A DNA stretch of 64,000 nucleotides from DASTFP01 sp963816855. Its GTDB lineage: Bacteria; Verrucomicrobiota; Verrucomicrobiia; Chthoniobacterales; Terrimicrobiaceae. Positions 35,922-45,411 of the stretch are shown here, one piece after another (the stretch's first letter is position 1; every line of letters begins with the position of its first letter). Location of the stretch: NCBI GenBank assembly GCA_963816855.1, contig CAWFMA010000028.1:1-64000 (forward strand). Direction: 5' to 3'. The notes under the pieces are model-generated. The model ran no database searches and had not been told where the DNA came from. It was given only the letters and a program-made list of their open reading frames with translations. The position numbers were made by a program, and so were the translations under genes.

Positions 35922-37853
35922 GTGAGTTTTCCGCGGATTCGCTTGAGGAGCCCTGTGGCCAGAAACGATAACCAACCGGTGCTTGATACCTCCCGCATGT
36001 CGGAGGGGGAACGCGCTGCCTTGGAAATGACCGAGGCGGCGCGGGAGGCGACAGCGATGGAGCGCACCTTCGCGGGGGGACTGTTCCTCGGGCGCTACGA
36101 CTTGTCGCAAATTATCCCGTTTCCCGAGCAGACGATCGAGGACCGGGACCAGGGAGATGCGTTTCTTTGCCGACTGGAAGAATTTCTCCGGAAGAACACC
36201 GATCCGGACGCGATCGACGAAACTGGTGAAATACCCGACACGGTCATCGAGGGGCTCGCCAGATTGGGCGCGTTCGGGATCAAGATTCCGACCAAATACG
36301 GCGGACTCGGCCTCTCGCAGACGAATTACTGCCGGGCCGCGGTAATGCTTGGAAGCTGGTGCGGCAACATGACGGCCCTCCTCAGTGCTCACCAGTCGAT
36401 TGGTGTTCCTCAACCACTGTTGCTTTTCGGAACGCCGGAGCAGCGGCAAAAATACCTCCCCAGGCTGGCCAAAGGCGAAATTTCGGCCTTTGCGCTCACC
36501 GAGCCAGGGGTCGGATCGGACCCCGCGCGCATGGAAACATACGCGGAACCGTCCGGGGACGGGTTATTCTATGTTCTCAACGGCTGCAAGATGTGGTGCA
36601 CGAATGGCACCCGCGCTGGCCTTATCGTCGTCATGGCCAAGACCCCGCCCGCGCAGTCGGGCGGAAGGAGCAAAGGCCAGATCACGGCGTTCATTGTCGA
36701 AACCGCCTGGCCGGGCGTTGAGATTGTCCAGCGCTGTCGGTTTATGGGACTGCGCGCGCTCTACAATGCGGTCATCGAGTTCCATGGCGTCCGCGTGCCG
36801 CGCGAGAACGTTCTTCTCGCAGAGGGGAAGGGCCTGCGAGTCGCTCTGACTACGCTGAACACCGGCCGTCTCACGCTCCCGGCCGCATGCGTTGGGCTGG
36901 CCAAAAGATGCTTGGAGATCAGCGCCCGCTGGGCGAAGGAACGCGTCCAGTGGGGAAAACCGATCGGCGAGCACGCAGCCATCGCAGGAAAGATCGCGGA
37001 GATGGCCGCCGCAACGTTCGCCATGGAATCGATGACCATGCTGACCGCCTCCCTGGTTGATCGCGCCAAGTCCGACTTCCGCTTGGAGTCCGCGATCTGC
37101 AAAATGCTCGGAAGCGAGTGGGCGTGGAAGATCGCCAACGACACGATGCAAATTCGGGGCGGTCGCGGCTATGAGACGGCGGCTTCGCTCCGCAAGCACG
37201 GCGAGTCGCCGGATCCCGTGGAGCGCATTCTGCGCGACAGCCGGATCAACACGATTTTCGAAGGTTCAAGCGAAATCATGCGGCTGTTCATCGCGCGGGA
37301 GGCGCTCGACCCGCATCTGAAAATCGGGGCGCCCGTTTTGGACCAGCGTCTGCCGCTGCCCGTGCGAGGCTCGGCCGGAATGCGAGCGGCGGGATTCTAT
37401 GCCAGGTGGTACCCGGGCACATTTCTTCCTAGCGTAATCGGGCGACCCTTCGAGAGACGGTTGGCGCACCATGTCCGCTGGTGTGCCTCGACCGCGCGGC
37501 AATTGGCCCGAAGGTTGTTTCATCAAATGCTCGTGCAGGGTGCGGCCTTGGAAAAGCGTCAATTGATGCTCGGACGCTTCGTCGATATTGGGGCCCAGCT
37601 CTTCGCCATGTCGGCCACCCTGTCGCGAGCCCAGGCGATGGTTGAGCGCATGGATCCCGAAGCGTCCAACGCCCTGGACCTGGCGGAATATTTCTGCCGG
37701 TGCTCGCGGTTTCGCATCACGGAGTGGTTTCGATCTCTGGCCCGAAACGCAGACGATCCCGGCTATCGGCTTTCAGGCAAGATCCTCGCCAGCCTTCCGG
37801 AAATTCTCTCGGAAGGAATCGTGCGGAACGTTTCCTCGGAACGCGAATCGTAG
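35922..37853 (+). CDS. Acyl-CoA dehydrogenase, long form (VLCAD/ACAD9-like)
   Basis: This 643-residue flavoprotein starts with GTG at 35922, 35 bases after the FadJ-like gene. FALTEPGVGSDPARM and WCTNGTRAG are the FAD- and substrate-binding motifs. ARWAKERVQWGKPIGEHAAI and the C-terminal IRGGRGYE complete the catalytic core. RILRDSRINTIFEGSSEIMRLF carries the conserved Glu. A C-terminal extension of about 180 residues is present, as in very-long-chain acyl-CoA dehydrogenases, which bind membranes. It catalyses the first oxidation step on acyl-CoA and completes the pathway encoded by the cluster. Confidence 0.94.
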   Translation: MSFPRIRLRSPVARNDNQPVLDTSRMSEGERAALEMTEAAREATAMERTFAGGLFLGRYDLSQIIPFPEQTIEDRDQGDAFLCRLEEFLRKNTDPDAIDETGEIPDTVIEGLARLGAFGIKIPTKYGGLGLSQTNYCRAAVMLGSWCGNMTALLSAHQSIGVPQPLLLFGTPEQRQKYLPRLAKGEISAFALTEPGVGSDPARMETYAEPSGDGLFYVLNGCKMWCTNGTRAGLIVVMAKTPPAQSGGRSKGQITAFIVETAWPGVEIVQRCRFMGLRALYNAVIEFHGVRVPRENVLLAEGKGLRVALTTLNTGRLTLPAACVGLAKRCLEISARWAKERVQWGKPIGEHAAIAGKIAEMAAATFAMESMTMLTASLVDRAKSDFRLESAICKMLGSEWAWKIANDTMQIRGGRGYETAASLRKHGESPDPVERILRDSRINTIFEGSSEIMRLFIAREALDPHLKIGAPVLDQRLPLPVRGSAGMRAAGFYARWYPGTFLPSVIGRPFERRLAHHVRWCASTARQLARRLFHQMLVQGAALEKRQLMLGRFVDIGAQLFAMSATLSRAQAMVERMDPEASNALDLAEYFCRCSRFRITEWFRSLARNADDPGYRLSGKILASLPEILSEGIVRNVSSERES

Positions 37854-37879
37854 CGAGTTCGCGGCCCGCGCGGCCAGGT

Positions 37880-38461
37880 CTAAGGAACGATTTTCGTACC
37901 CAGGACTTTCAGGAAGCCGGCAAGCCAAGCGGGATGGCCCGGCCACGCCGCCGCCGTCACCAGGTTGCCATCCGTGCAGGCATCGTCGACGGCAATGTTC
38001 TGAAACTCCCCTCCGGCCAGCGTGACTTCGGGCCCGCACGCATAGTAAGCGGCGGATTTGCGGCCACCCAGGACCCCGGCCGCGGCGAGAATTTGAAGAC
38101 CGTGACAAATTGCGGCAATCGGTTTGCCGGCTTCGGCAAAGTGCCGCACGATGCGAATGACCTCTTGATTTAGGCGCAAGTATTCGGGAGCGCGGCCTCC
38201 CGGAACTACCAGCGCATCGAAATTCTCCGGCTTCACTTCGGAAAAGGTGGCGTTCAGCACGAAATTGTGCCCGGGTTTCTCCGAGTAGGTCTGATCGCCC
38301 TCGAAATCGTGGATCGCCGTCCGAACCTTGTCTCCCGCGCGCTTTTCGGGGCAAACGGCGGAGACCTTGTGACCCACCATTTGAAGTGCCTGAAAAGGCA
38401 CCATGTTTTCGTAGTCTTCGACAAAGTCCCCCGTTATCATTAGAATGTTTCTGACGCTCAT
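37880..38461 (-). CDS. DJ-1/PfpI family protein
   Basis: This 193-residue protein of the class I glutamine amidotransferase-like fold faces the lipid cluster. The nucleophile elbow is AAICHGLQ with the reactive Cys, and the acidic residue that tunes it lies early in GDFVEDYEN. ALVVPGGRAPEYL matches PfpI/YhbO. Members include glyoxalases, protein/nucleotide deglycases, chaperones and proteases, so the exact activity is open. It is convergent with the acyl-CoA dehydrogenase gene. The region upstream (38462-38580) separates it from the broken glucosidase gene. Confidence 0.9.
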   Translation of the reverse strand: MSVRNILMITGDFVEDYENMVPFQALQMVGHKVSAVCPEKRAGDKVRTAIHDFEGDQTYSEKPGHNFVLNATFSEVKPENFDALVVPGGRAPEYLRLNQEVIRIVRHFAEAGKPIAAICHGLQILAAAGVLGGRKSAAYYACGPEVTLAGGEFQNIAVDDACTDGNLVTAAAWPGHPAWLAGFLKVLGTKIVP

Positions 38462-38580
38462 GCACTTAGACTATACTCTGGGATCGCTACTGTCGAGCGC
38501 GGTTGCGCGAACGTCGCAGAGGTTTTGCGGGTTTCAGCAAACCGGTTTTCCCCTAAGAGACTGTTGAAAAACTCAGCCAA

Positions 38581-38945
38581 GTCACGCGTGAGATCCGGCG
38601 CGGAAGGGATTCCACCGAGTTCGAGCTCACCGACATGGAGATTTTCGCCGAGGGACGCTACTTTGACGTGTTTGTCGAGTATGCGAAACACGATCCGGAT
38701 GACGTTGCCATCCGGATCGCGATTGCCAACCGCGGCCCGCAATCCGCCTCGCTGGACGTTCTGCCCACCTTGTCAAGGGCGTCGGAAAGCGCATGAAGTG
38801 GTTTTTGAAGTACCGGCCCGATCTTGCGAGGCTGATTACCCGGTGTACTCGCTCCGACGAGCAGATGAGTAGCCCGCTGGCTCTCTGCGACTCATCGGGC
38901 AAACCCGTGTCGCGTGGAAATTGGCGGACAATCGTATTCCGTGGA
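38581..38945 (+). pseudogene. Glucosidase (GH63/MGH1-like) pseudogene, left part
   Basis: Three pieces of one large glucosidase-like gene follow each other with internal deletions. At 38581-38781 lies RYFDVFVEYAKHDPDD..IRIAIANRGP..LPTL, near residue 110-175 in intact relatives. A different frame from about 38786 reads GKRMKWFLKYRPDLARLI, from a far later part. From about 38876 a third frame reads LSATHRANPCRVEIGGQSYSV. The last frame runs into the 15-bp repeat at 38931-38945, where homology stops and the island begins. The first 100 residues and the middle are missing, so the gene is dead. The right part is at 56106-56878. The family is known as large glycogen-debranching/trehalase-like glucosidases. 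Confidence 0.8.
38931..38945 (+). other. attL: 15-bp core of the integrated island
   Basis: The sequence atcgtattccgtgga occurs here and at 56106-56120, bordering the element with the integrase. To the left, the pseudogene reads into the core (..GGQSYSV). To the right, foreign sequence follows. Joining left flank, one core and the right flank at 56121 restores the glucosidase frame GGQSYSVEYAAGDS, so the core is the crossover region. Confidence 0.85.
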
Positions 38946-39306
38946 CGATACACCTATCTAACTATGTTACTCTCTATTAATGCTTTGAGAGATTTGACCT
39001 GTGTCAGAAAGCCAAGTCATAACGCTACATCATAACAGCTCCAACGAAATCCGGCAATGTTTGCGGATGTCCTGTGCGTGGAGAAATTACGTTGTTAACT
39101 CGGCTGAACCCCTAAAGAACAACCCCCTTGCGCGCATAGGTCGCTCAAATAGGGGACACCAAAGGAGCATCCTGGAGGTTAAGCCGCCCGGTGGACCGGC
39201 TGTTTGCAAGGAAAACGGCCTTCCTTCGGTCGCGTCCGCGCGTCAGATTGCGAGATCCGGGGCGGTTTTTTTTCATCACCGGCCTAGCGATCCAATTGCG
39301 CGATTC
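38946..39306. other. Left end of the island, no gene seen
   Basis: No open frame here has family features. The 9-mer gtcataacg at 39016-39024 is repeated at 56029-56037 beside the integrase start, so both ends carry it at 78-88 bases from a core; it may be an integrase arm site. The remaining stretch holds nothing I can name. Confidence 0.4.
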
Positions 39307-39891
39307 TCATGCCTTGACCTGACCGAGGGCGGCAAGCGTCGCTGGTTCGAGTTTGAGCTTCTGTTCGATGGCTCCCTGCAACACCTGACGTGCGTCAAAA
39401 CACGGATCAGCACGACGCGGAAGCGTCTGAATGTCCATCGTCACTATAGGTTTCTGCATGGTTGTCGAATAGCTCGGGGTCGAGGACACGGTCGTAAATG
39501 TGTTTGCGCTGTATGTGCCGTAAGCGCTGGATTACAGGTTTCGGCCCACTGGGTAGGCAGTGGCTCGACTGTAGCCAGTGCCGTAGGTGTTGCTATTCGC
39601 GAAGGTCTGGCCAGGGACGAAAACATTGGTGCTGTTGATGTCCGTATTCGCGCCAATCACACGAAAGTAATTCCGTCCCTGTTTTACAGTAAGCTCCGCG
39701 GCACGAACCAGAGCGTAGTATTCGATCTGGCTCTTGTGAATGTAGGCGTTGCCGTCAACCAAGATACGGAAGACATCATTTTGAATGTGGACTTCGGAGT
39801 AACCTCCGGCAAATTGACGAGGACCATATTCCGTGGCGCAGCCGGACAGCATTACAAAGGCCAGGAAAGCGAGGGGCTTCAGGGTTTTCAT
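39307..39891 (-). pseudogene. Frameshifted CC0125/CC1285-like lipoprotein
   Basis: ATG at 39891 starts a lipoprotein signal (MKTLKPLAFLAFVMLSGC, lipobox Cys at 18). It is followed by FAGGYSEVHIQNDVFRI and YALVRAAELTVKQGRNYF, which fit the small CC0125/CC1285-like outer-membrane lipoprotein family. The frame stops at 39532. The expected C-terminal part continues in another frame to 39307 (YSTTMQKPIVTMDI, then FDARQVLQGAIEQKL). One frameshift near 39530-39545 therefore splits the gene. The N-terminal product of 119 residues may still be made. A piece of the same family's coding sequence, including YALVRAAEL, recurs at 45556-45585. Confidence 0.65.
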
Positions 39892-39995
39892 TCGCGGGGG
39901 ATCTTTCTCTCGGAGAAGGATCCCAGCACTCAAGGGTCACATGGCTGCGTACGTCATGAATTGGATGGGGACTAGCAGAACCATTGGGTAAAACG

Positions 39996-41111
39996 ATGTC
40001 AACTCAGTGTCGAAATCTCGTCGAAATCCTGAAGATCCTCCGACTATGTCTATTTGTCTCGTTGTTCGCGGCAGGTTGTCGCGAACAATCGGCTCATTCC
40101 CTCCCGCGATCAGGCGCAGCGGTCGGAGCACCGGTCCACCTTGTGTTACCTGAGCAGGGCGCTTACACCGGATCATACATGGATTTTGGCGAAAGCGAAG
40201 ACGATGTGACTCTCGAGAAAATTGAAGCTTTTGAGAAGGCTGTCGGAAAACGTCAAGCGATCATTGCATCATCGAGTTTCTGGGGAGAGCAGAGCTTTCC
40301 CAATCACAACCTGAAATTGATTACTCGCCACAACGCCGTTCCCCTCGTCTACTGGTCGCCGTGGGACAAACCTTACAGGGAGAGTCGAGGACCTGATCGC
40401 TTTTCCCTCGCTGCGATCATCGCGGGAAAATGGGATGCCTATATCGACTCCTGGGCTGCCCAGGCAAAAACCTTTGGACGCCCAATCTTTGTCGCTTGGG
40501 GTCTCGAAATGAACGGCACATGGTTCCCTTGGTCGGGCTATTTCTACGGCGGCGGGAAGCAACTGTCGAAAGGCATCTATGAGGGACCCGATCTTTACAA
40601 GAAGGCATATCGCTATGTTGTGGACCGTGTGCGCGCAAACGGCGCACAAAACATCATATGGGTCTTCCATATTCAGGACTACTCTTATCCCCAAGATGAG
40701 TGGAACCAGGTCAAGGAATACTATCCCGGCGATCGCTACGTAGACTGGCTGGCAATGAGCGCCTATGGAAAACAGTTCCAACGCGACAAATGGGTTTCTG
40801 CGTCAGATATTATGACTTACGCTTATCAAGACCTTTGCTCGATCAGTTCCAAAAAACCAATCATGTTCGCCGAGTGGGGTATTGGTGAATATCCTGATTC
40901 CGGCGACAAGGCGCAATGGATTATGCGAGCCTTTGCGCTCATGAAGACTCGCTTTCCGCGGCTAAAGGCTGCCGTATTCTGGAGTGAACGCTGGGAAAAC
41001 GACGACGGTAGTTACAGCGACCTCCGAGTGACCTCATCACCCGAAGCGCTCGAAGCGTATCGCATAGGTGTCGCCGACCCATTCTGGCTGGACCATCCCA
41101 TTTATCGCTGA
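39996..41111 (+). CDS. GH26-like glycoside hydrolase, lipoprotein
   Basis: The protein is 371 residues from the ATG at 39996; a TTG at 39984 is less likely. The signal ends LFVSLFAAGC, a lipobox, so the enzyme is membrane-anchored and exported. The catalytic domain follows family GH26 (beta-mannanases and related). The acid/base Glu is in AWGLEMNGTWFPW and the nucleophile Glu is in MFAEWGIGEYP, with WVFHIQDYSYP between. It would cut beta-1,4-mannan or a mixed-link glucan; the exact glycan is not set by these motifs. It is the first intact cargo gene of the island, next to GH2 and a beta-helix protein. Confidence 0.9.
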   Translation: MSTQCRNLVEILKILRLCLFVSLFAAGCREQSAHSLPRSGAAVGAPVHLVLPEQGAYTGSYMDFGESEDDVTLEKIEAFEKAVGKRQAIIASSSFWGEQSFPNHNLKLITRHNAVPLVYWSPWDKPYRESRGPDRFSLAAIIAGKWDAYIDSWAAQAKTFGRPIFVAWGLEMNGTWFPWSGYFYGGGKQLSKGIYEGPDLYKKAYRYVVDRVRANGAQNIIWVFHIQDYSYPQDEWNQVKEYYPGDRYVDWLAMSAYGKQFQRDKWVSASDIMTYAYQDLCSISSKKPIMFAEWGIGEYPDSGDKAQWIMRAFALMKTRFPRLKAAVFWSERWENDDGSYSDLRVTSSPEALEAYRIGVADPFWLDHPIYR

Positions 41112-41663
41112 ACAAAAATTCAGGACGATCGGTTTCATGAACCGCAGCCGTGCCTGTCCAGCCAGACACGTTTAGCGCGGGTGGTCTCGGTGTCGCCCGA
41201 CCGCAGCTTTCTTGAGAAGACAACCATTCGAGCGTGCGATACAAGCCGGAGTTATGTTCAATCCACATTGTTCCTTTGGCGCCTACTTCAGCGCCGGTTT
41301 CTATGGTTGCAATGTCGCGTTTCAACACGACGCTACTCTGCTTACCTATATACACGCCGATTTTTTCATGTGCACCTCGGTTCGGTTAGTCGCGATATCA
41401 ATGTGAACGCATTGAGCATCAGACACGTCCCATCACAAGCAGAACTAGCGAGATGACGAAGACTAAATCAAGGCAACCGCTTGGATAATACCCATGCCGC
41501 TGTAGGCCGGGCAGCAAGCGCTCCATTAACGTGCCATCGCGGAGCTCATCATACCCGTAGGGGTTTTCTGGGAGTATACTCCCGGCGTAGTATTGAATCG
41601 CCGCGTCGATGTCGCGCCGCCACTGTGGGAAAAACAGTTCGCCGGCGGCGTGCCTCGATAAAA
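41112..41663. other. Gap between GH26 and GH2 genes
   Basis: No gene is supported. A plus-strand frame at 41212-41406 contains NPHCSFGAYFSAGFYGC and QHDATLLTYIHADFFM, which vaguely recalls the hexapeptide acyltransferase repeat. It lacks a clear family match and may be a fragment. The rest holds nothing recognisable. Confidence 0.3.
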
Positions 41664-44088
41664 TTAATGAGAGCTCGAGGTGATGACGACCTTTGTAGTT
41701 GGAATACCCTGGGCGGAGGCAGTGAGAGTTATCGCGCCTGATTGTTTGGTTGACTTAATAATCACCAGACATCGGCCCTGCCAGGCTTTTCTTTTGAGCT
41801 GCTGATAGCTTTCCGTGCTGGTGGGATTGGCGTTCCCAACGGCAACGATCACTCCTGGACCAGTCAAGGCGAAGTTCACCAGATTCTCTGCCGTTGGATT
41901 ACGCACCCCGCGACTGTCAGTTAACTCAACCGTGACGTAACTCAAATCCTGACCGTCACAGTTGATGCGTGTTCGATCGGGAGTCATTTTCACCGCCGCT
42001 ACTATGCCCGCAGTTTTGAGAGCAGACGAATTGACTTGCTTACCGGCCCTGTAGCCGATCGCTTTGAGTTCACCCGCTTTGAATGGCACCCCCCACGACG
42101 CTGTGAACGCTGTCGAACGATCTGTCGGCTTCTTCCCTAATGACTCTCCGTTCAAGAATAGCTCTACTTCTTCGCATGAAGAGTACACGTCCACTTCAAT
42201 CGGTCGGCTCTCATTGCCTTTAAAGTTCCAACTTGCCACGACATCGTGCCAGTGCCACTTGGACCACGATTTCCTTTTCGGATTAGGTTCGAACGAGGGC
42301 TTTGGTGGTCTGACAAACACTGAGATCTGATCGGTCTTCCAAAGTACATCGCGGTAGTAAGACTGCGGTCTTTTCCAGCCGCAAACGTCAATGTCGCCGC
42401 AGTAGGCCAGGGTCCATGGATAAAAACTCTGCTCCTGCCATTGACCGCGCCAGCCGATACTTGCTTCACCGATGTAGTCAAAGGCGGTCCATACAAAATC
42501 ACCAATGACGTAAGGATGATCGATCACGTTCATCCAGGCAGCGAATGCTTCCAACGGGTACGACTCGGCTCCGAACATGATCCGGTTGGGCACGCGATCA
42601 TGATCAAACTCGTAGAGGCTCTGCTTAAGGTGATCGCCGCCGGCCGCATAGTTGTACCCGGCGACGTCAAGAATAGCGAAATATGGATCTTTATCCTCGC
42701 GTAGCCCGTTGACAGCAGCTGTAACCGGCCGGGTCGGCTCCAGGTGACGCACGAAATTCCCAATCTCCTGGGCCAACTTTGCTACTTCAGGTTTATGGCC
42801 GTTGGGGATCTCGTTACCGATACTCCACATGATAATCGAAGGGTGATTGCGGTCCCTCGCGATCATGCTTTCAATATCTCGCTGCCACCAGTCGTCAAAG
42901 AAGAGATGATAATCGTACGGGTTCTTCCCTTCCCGCCACATATCAAAAGCTTCATCAATCACCAGCATTCCCAGCCGATCGCACGCCTCAAGGAATGCAG
43001 GCGAGGGAGGATTATGAGCCAGCCTGAGGGCGTTGTACCCGCTGGCTTTCAAAAGCTCGACCCGCCGTTCCTCGGCTCGATCAAAAGCGCGCGCGCCCAG
43101 TGGTCCATTGTCGTGGTGAAGACACCCGCCCTTAAGTTTCATCGGGACACCGTTAAACAAAAACCCCTTGCTCACATCGAAGGAGATCGAGCGAATACCG
43201 AACTTTGTTTCGACGCGATCGACCGCTCGTAGTTCTCGAAACACTTCGGAGACTGCAGAGTAAAGAATGGGAGATTCAGGAGACCAGAGCTCGGGAGACT
43301 TTACTTCCGCGTTCTGCTGAAAATCGTAATGGCTGTTAGGTTCGATGGTTTGCTCAGATTCGACTCTGGCAACCTCGCGGCCCGCGGCGTCCCGCAGCCT
43401 CGTCACGAGGGTGATCGTTGTCTTTTGGGCCCCATCATTCTCAACCTTAGTGCGTATATTTACTTTGGCTGAGGATGCAGTGACCGTTGGAGTTGTGAGA
43501 TATGTTCCCCACTGAGCGACGTGAGCCTGGTCCAATGACTTCAACCAAACGTGCCGGTAAATTCCCGAGCCTGAGTACCAACGACTGTTTTCGCCCTCGT
43601 TCCTCACCTTCACCGCCAGAACATTTGCGCCCAATTTTGCTTTGTCGGTGACATCAAACCAGAAACTGGTGTAGCCATAAGGATGAGTGCCGAGCAACTG
43701 ACCGTTCAGCCATACTTCGGCATTCATGTAGACACCGTCAAACTGGACCACGATGCGCTTCCCCTGCTGTTCAGTTTGGAATGGTGAAGACTTTCCGATA
43801 CCAACCCGTGCCGCCAGTAGTAAAGCCGCCGCTTACCTGGCTGACAGCGTCGCGACTGAACGGAGATTGGGTACCAGGTAAGTCTTCGATGCTCCAGTCG
43901 TGAGGCAAATCCACTTTGCGCCATCCCGAGTCGTCGAACTTCAAGGCCTCCGCACCCAGAGCGCCACCCCGATGAAACTTCCAGTCCTCGTCGATGAGCG
44001 CGGTCGTTTGCGCGGACGAAACTCCTTCACGGGCAATAGCGGGAAACAAAAACACGATGAGTGCAAGAGCAGCGATGAGCCTGTTCAT
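41664..44088 (-). pseudogene. GH2 beta-galactosidase-like gene with one frameshift
   Basis: The N-terminal part (ATG at 44088) has a signal peptide (MNRLIAALALIVFLFPAIA) and the GH2 sugar-binding domain start (DEDWKFHRGGA, LPHDWSIED, TGWYRKVFTIP), and stops at 43771. The main part (41664-43751 and just upstream) continues from QFDGVYMNAEVWLNGQLLG. It carries the acid/base Glu in WSIGNEIPNGH, the nucleophile Glu in MFGAESYP, and C-terminal beta-sandwich domains. One base change near 43771-43780 would join them (reading TEQQGKRIVVQFDG). The full enzyme would be about 800 residues and secreted. It is either a recent pseudogene, a base error or, less likely, programmed frameshifting. Confidence 0.8.
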
Positions 44089-44124
44089 GGTGAACACTTT
44101 TCTCTGTGGTCCAAAGCTTGAAGG

Positions 44125-44391
44125 ATGCAACAGCGGTTATCGTCGAACAGATTGACTTTAACATATCTGTTTGGCCGTAGTTGCGATCTAAAACAGGTGC
44201 TGCATTCCGCCCGGTTCCACGCCGCCCTGCTAAGGCAGCTTTTGTTCACCAGACTGGTACTGGCGATCGAGATTCCCCTGGGACTCGCCATTGCGCTGGC
44301 AATGCCGCGGCGGGGGCCTGGGTATCGGTCTGCCTTAGCGGAGCCTGGAGTGCGAGCCATGCAAGCAACCATGACTACCTTCCTCTTATGA
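44125..44391 (+). pseudogene. Fragment of a sugar ABC-transporter permease
   Basis: A plus-strand frame encodes FHAALLRQLLFTRLVLAIEIPLGLAIALAMP, which matches the periplasmic-loop/second-helix part of MalF-type sugar permeases (ALxxTLLFTxLVxxIEIPLGIxIALxM). The likeness covers only about 50-60 residues (44180-44330) and then breaks off. It is a truncated piece left by recombination in the island. It lies antisense to the next gene, whose frame reads through it. Confidence 0.55.
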
Positions 44392-44667
44392 CGCCGCAGC
44401 CAATCGCGAATCGCATCATAGCACCAAAGGGCCACGGCTGGAAGGAAGTTGATCGCGAGCAGCGCCGCAAAAAGGCGCGGAAAGTCAACGCGAGTTTCGT
44501 CGATTCTGCTCAAGTAGCTCGAAGAGAAAACAGAGTTTGTGAAGGAAGGCACGTTCCGCCACCTGGCCTCTTGACCCGGGACTAGTCGGACCTTTTCCAT
44601 CATGGGAGGATACAGGAAAAGGAGCGCGGTAAGGCCAACGACCCACGCCCACAGCAACGCTTTTCAT
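44391..44667 (-). CDS. Small membrane protein, truncated at the 3' side
   Basis: From TTG at 44657 the minus strand encodes WAWVVGLTALLFLYPPMME, then VPGQEARWRNVPSF and DFPRLFAALLAINFLPAVALWCYDAIRDWLRR. That is two membrane helices around a polar loop, about 90 residues. An ATG at 44667 (MKS) sits just upstream but one base out of frame. Past about 44390 the frame runs through the antisense permease fragment to 44085 without likeness to a protein, so the natural end is lost. I do not recognise the family. Confidence 0.5.
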
Positions 44668-44946
44668 GACTGAATACTCTTAGAACGGCGATGTACTTTT
44701 GAAGAAAAAAGCGAGGTTGCCTTGGGCCGAGGTCTCGATAGAGCACGTGCGGAGGCTCAAGGGTGTCGGTTACGAGCGAAGCTTGAATGCAGAAACAAAT
44801 CGCAGCATGACGCCCCGGCCAGCGCGTAGTCGGAGGCCGTTTGCTCGAAATTGACACTTCATTGTTCACCGCGCTGGCGTCTGTTCTCTCCCTCACTCCT
44901 TGCTTCCCGCTCCCCGCTGGTTTTCTCTCTACGTCAGATGCTTTGC

Positions 44947-45411
44947 TCAGTGCTGAGGCGAGTCTTGCCTCTGCTCGTTTTTAACCATTTCCCCGTCATA
45001 TGCATCGCTTAGCGCTTGCAACGCCTCGGGATCCAGGATGATTCCTGAACCTCTTGGACGACCCGTGTTCACGTTAATTTGCTGGGCAAACTGAGCCCCG
45101 GGGCGCGCAAACCGAGACGGATGTAGGCGTTCTAGTGCCCAAGCTGTACCCTGCCACCCCTGCTCTCCTCCCTCAATCCGTTCCAGTCGCAGAAGCAGCC
45201 GCTGCGCAGTGGCCCTCTTTATCGCTCCGGAAAATTCTGGGTCCTCGCGCCACTCAGTCATCGTATCAGAGTTGATTCCGGCAAGAAGGGCTGCTTCGTC
45301 ATCCGTGAGCCCGACGGCGACGGCCTCCGCGATCTTGGCGACCATTTCCGGCGCGCGCTTGGTAGGCCGCCCTTCACCGAAACGCCCACGTTTGCTCCTT
45401 TTGCCTTCCAT
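44947..45411 (-). CDS. TerS-like helix-turn-helix protein, copy B
   Basis: The protein is 154 residues from the ATG at 45411; an ATG at 45462 would add 17. After a basic start (MEGKRSKRGRFGEGRPTK) comes MVAKIAEAVAVGLTDDEAALLAGINSDTMTEWREDPEFSGAIKRA, the HTH of phage small-terminase-like proteins. It also has LERIEGGEQGWQGTAWALERLHPSRF, a segment typical of these. Small terminase subunits bind the packaging site of phage DNA; satellites use their own to redirect packaging. The C-terminal part is disordered. It lies 430 bases from the DUF3631 fragment on the same strand. A TerS role is inference from sequence pattern. Confidence 0.65.
   Translation of the reverse strand: MEGKRSKRGRFGEGRPTKRAPEMVAKIAEAVAVGLTDDEAALLAGINSDTMTEWREDPEFSGAIKRATAQRLLLRLERIEGGEQGWQGTAWALERLHPSRFARPGAQFAQQINVNTGRPRGSGIILDPEALQALSDAYDGEMVKNEQRQDSPQH

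Noticed and set aside
39826..39837. Third att-core-like string (tattccgtgg) near the left end of the island
   Set aside because: Only ten of fifteen bases match and they lie within lipoprotein coding sequence; chance is the simplest explanation.
41212..41406. Possible hexapeptide acyltransferase fragment between GH26 and GH2
   Set aside because: Only a loose periodic pattern and no conserved residues; not enough to call a gene.
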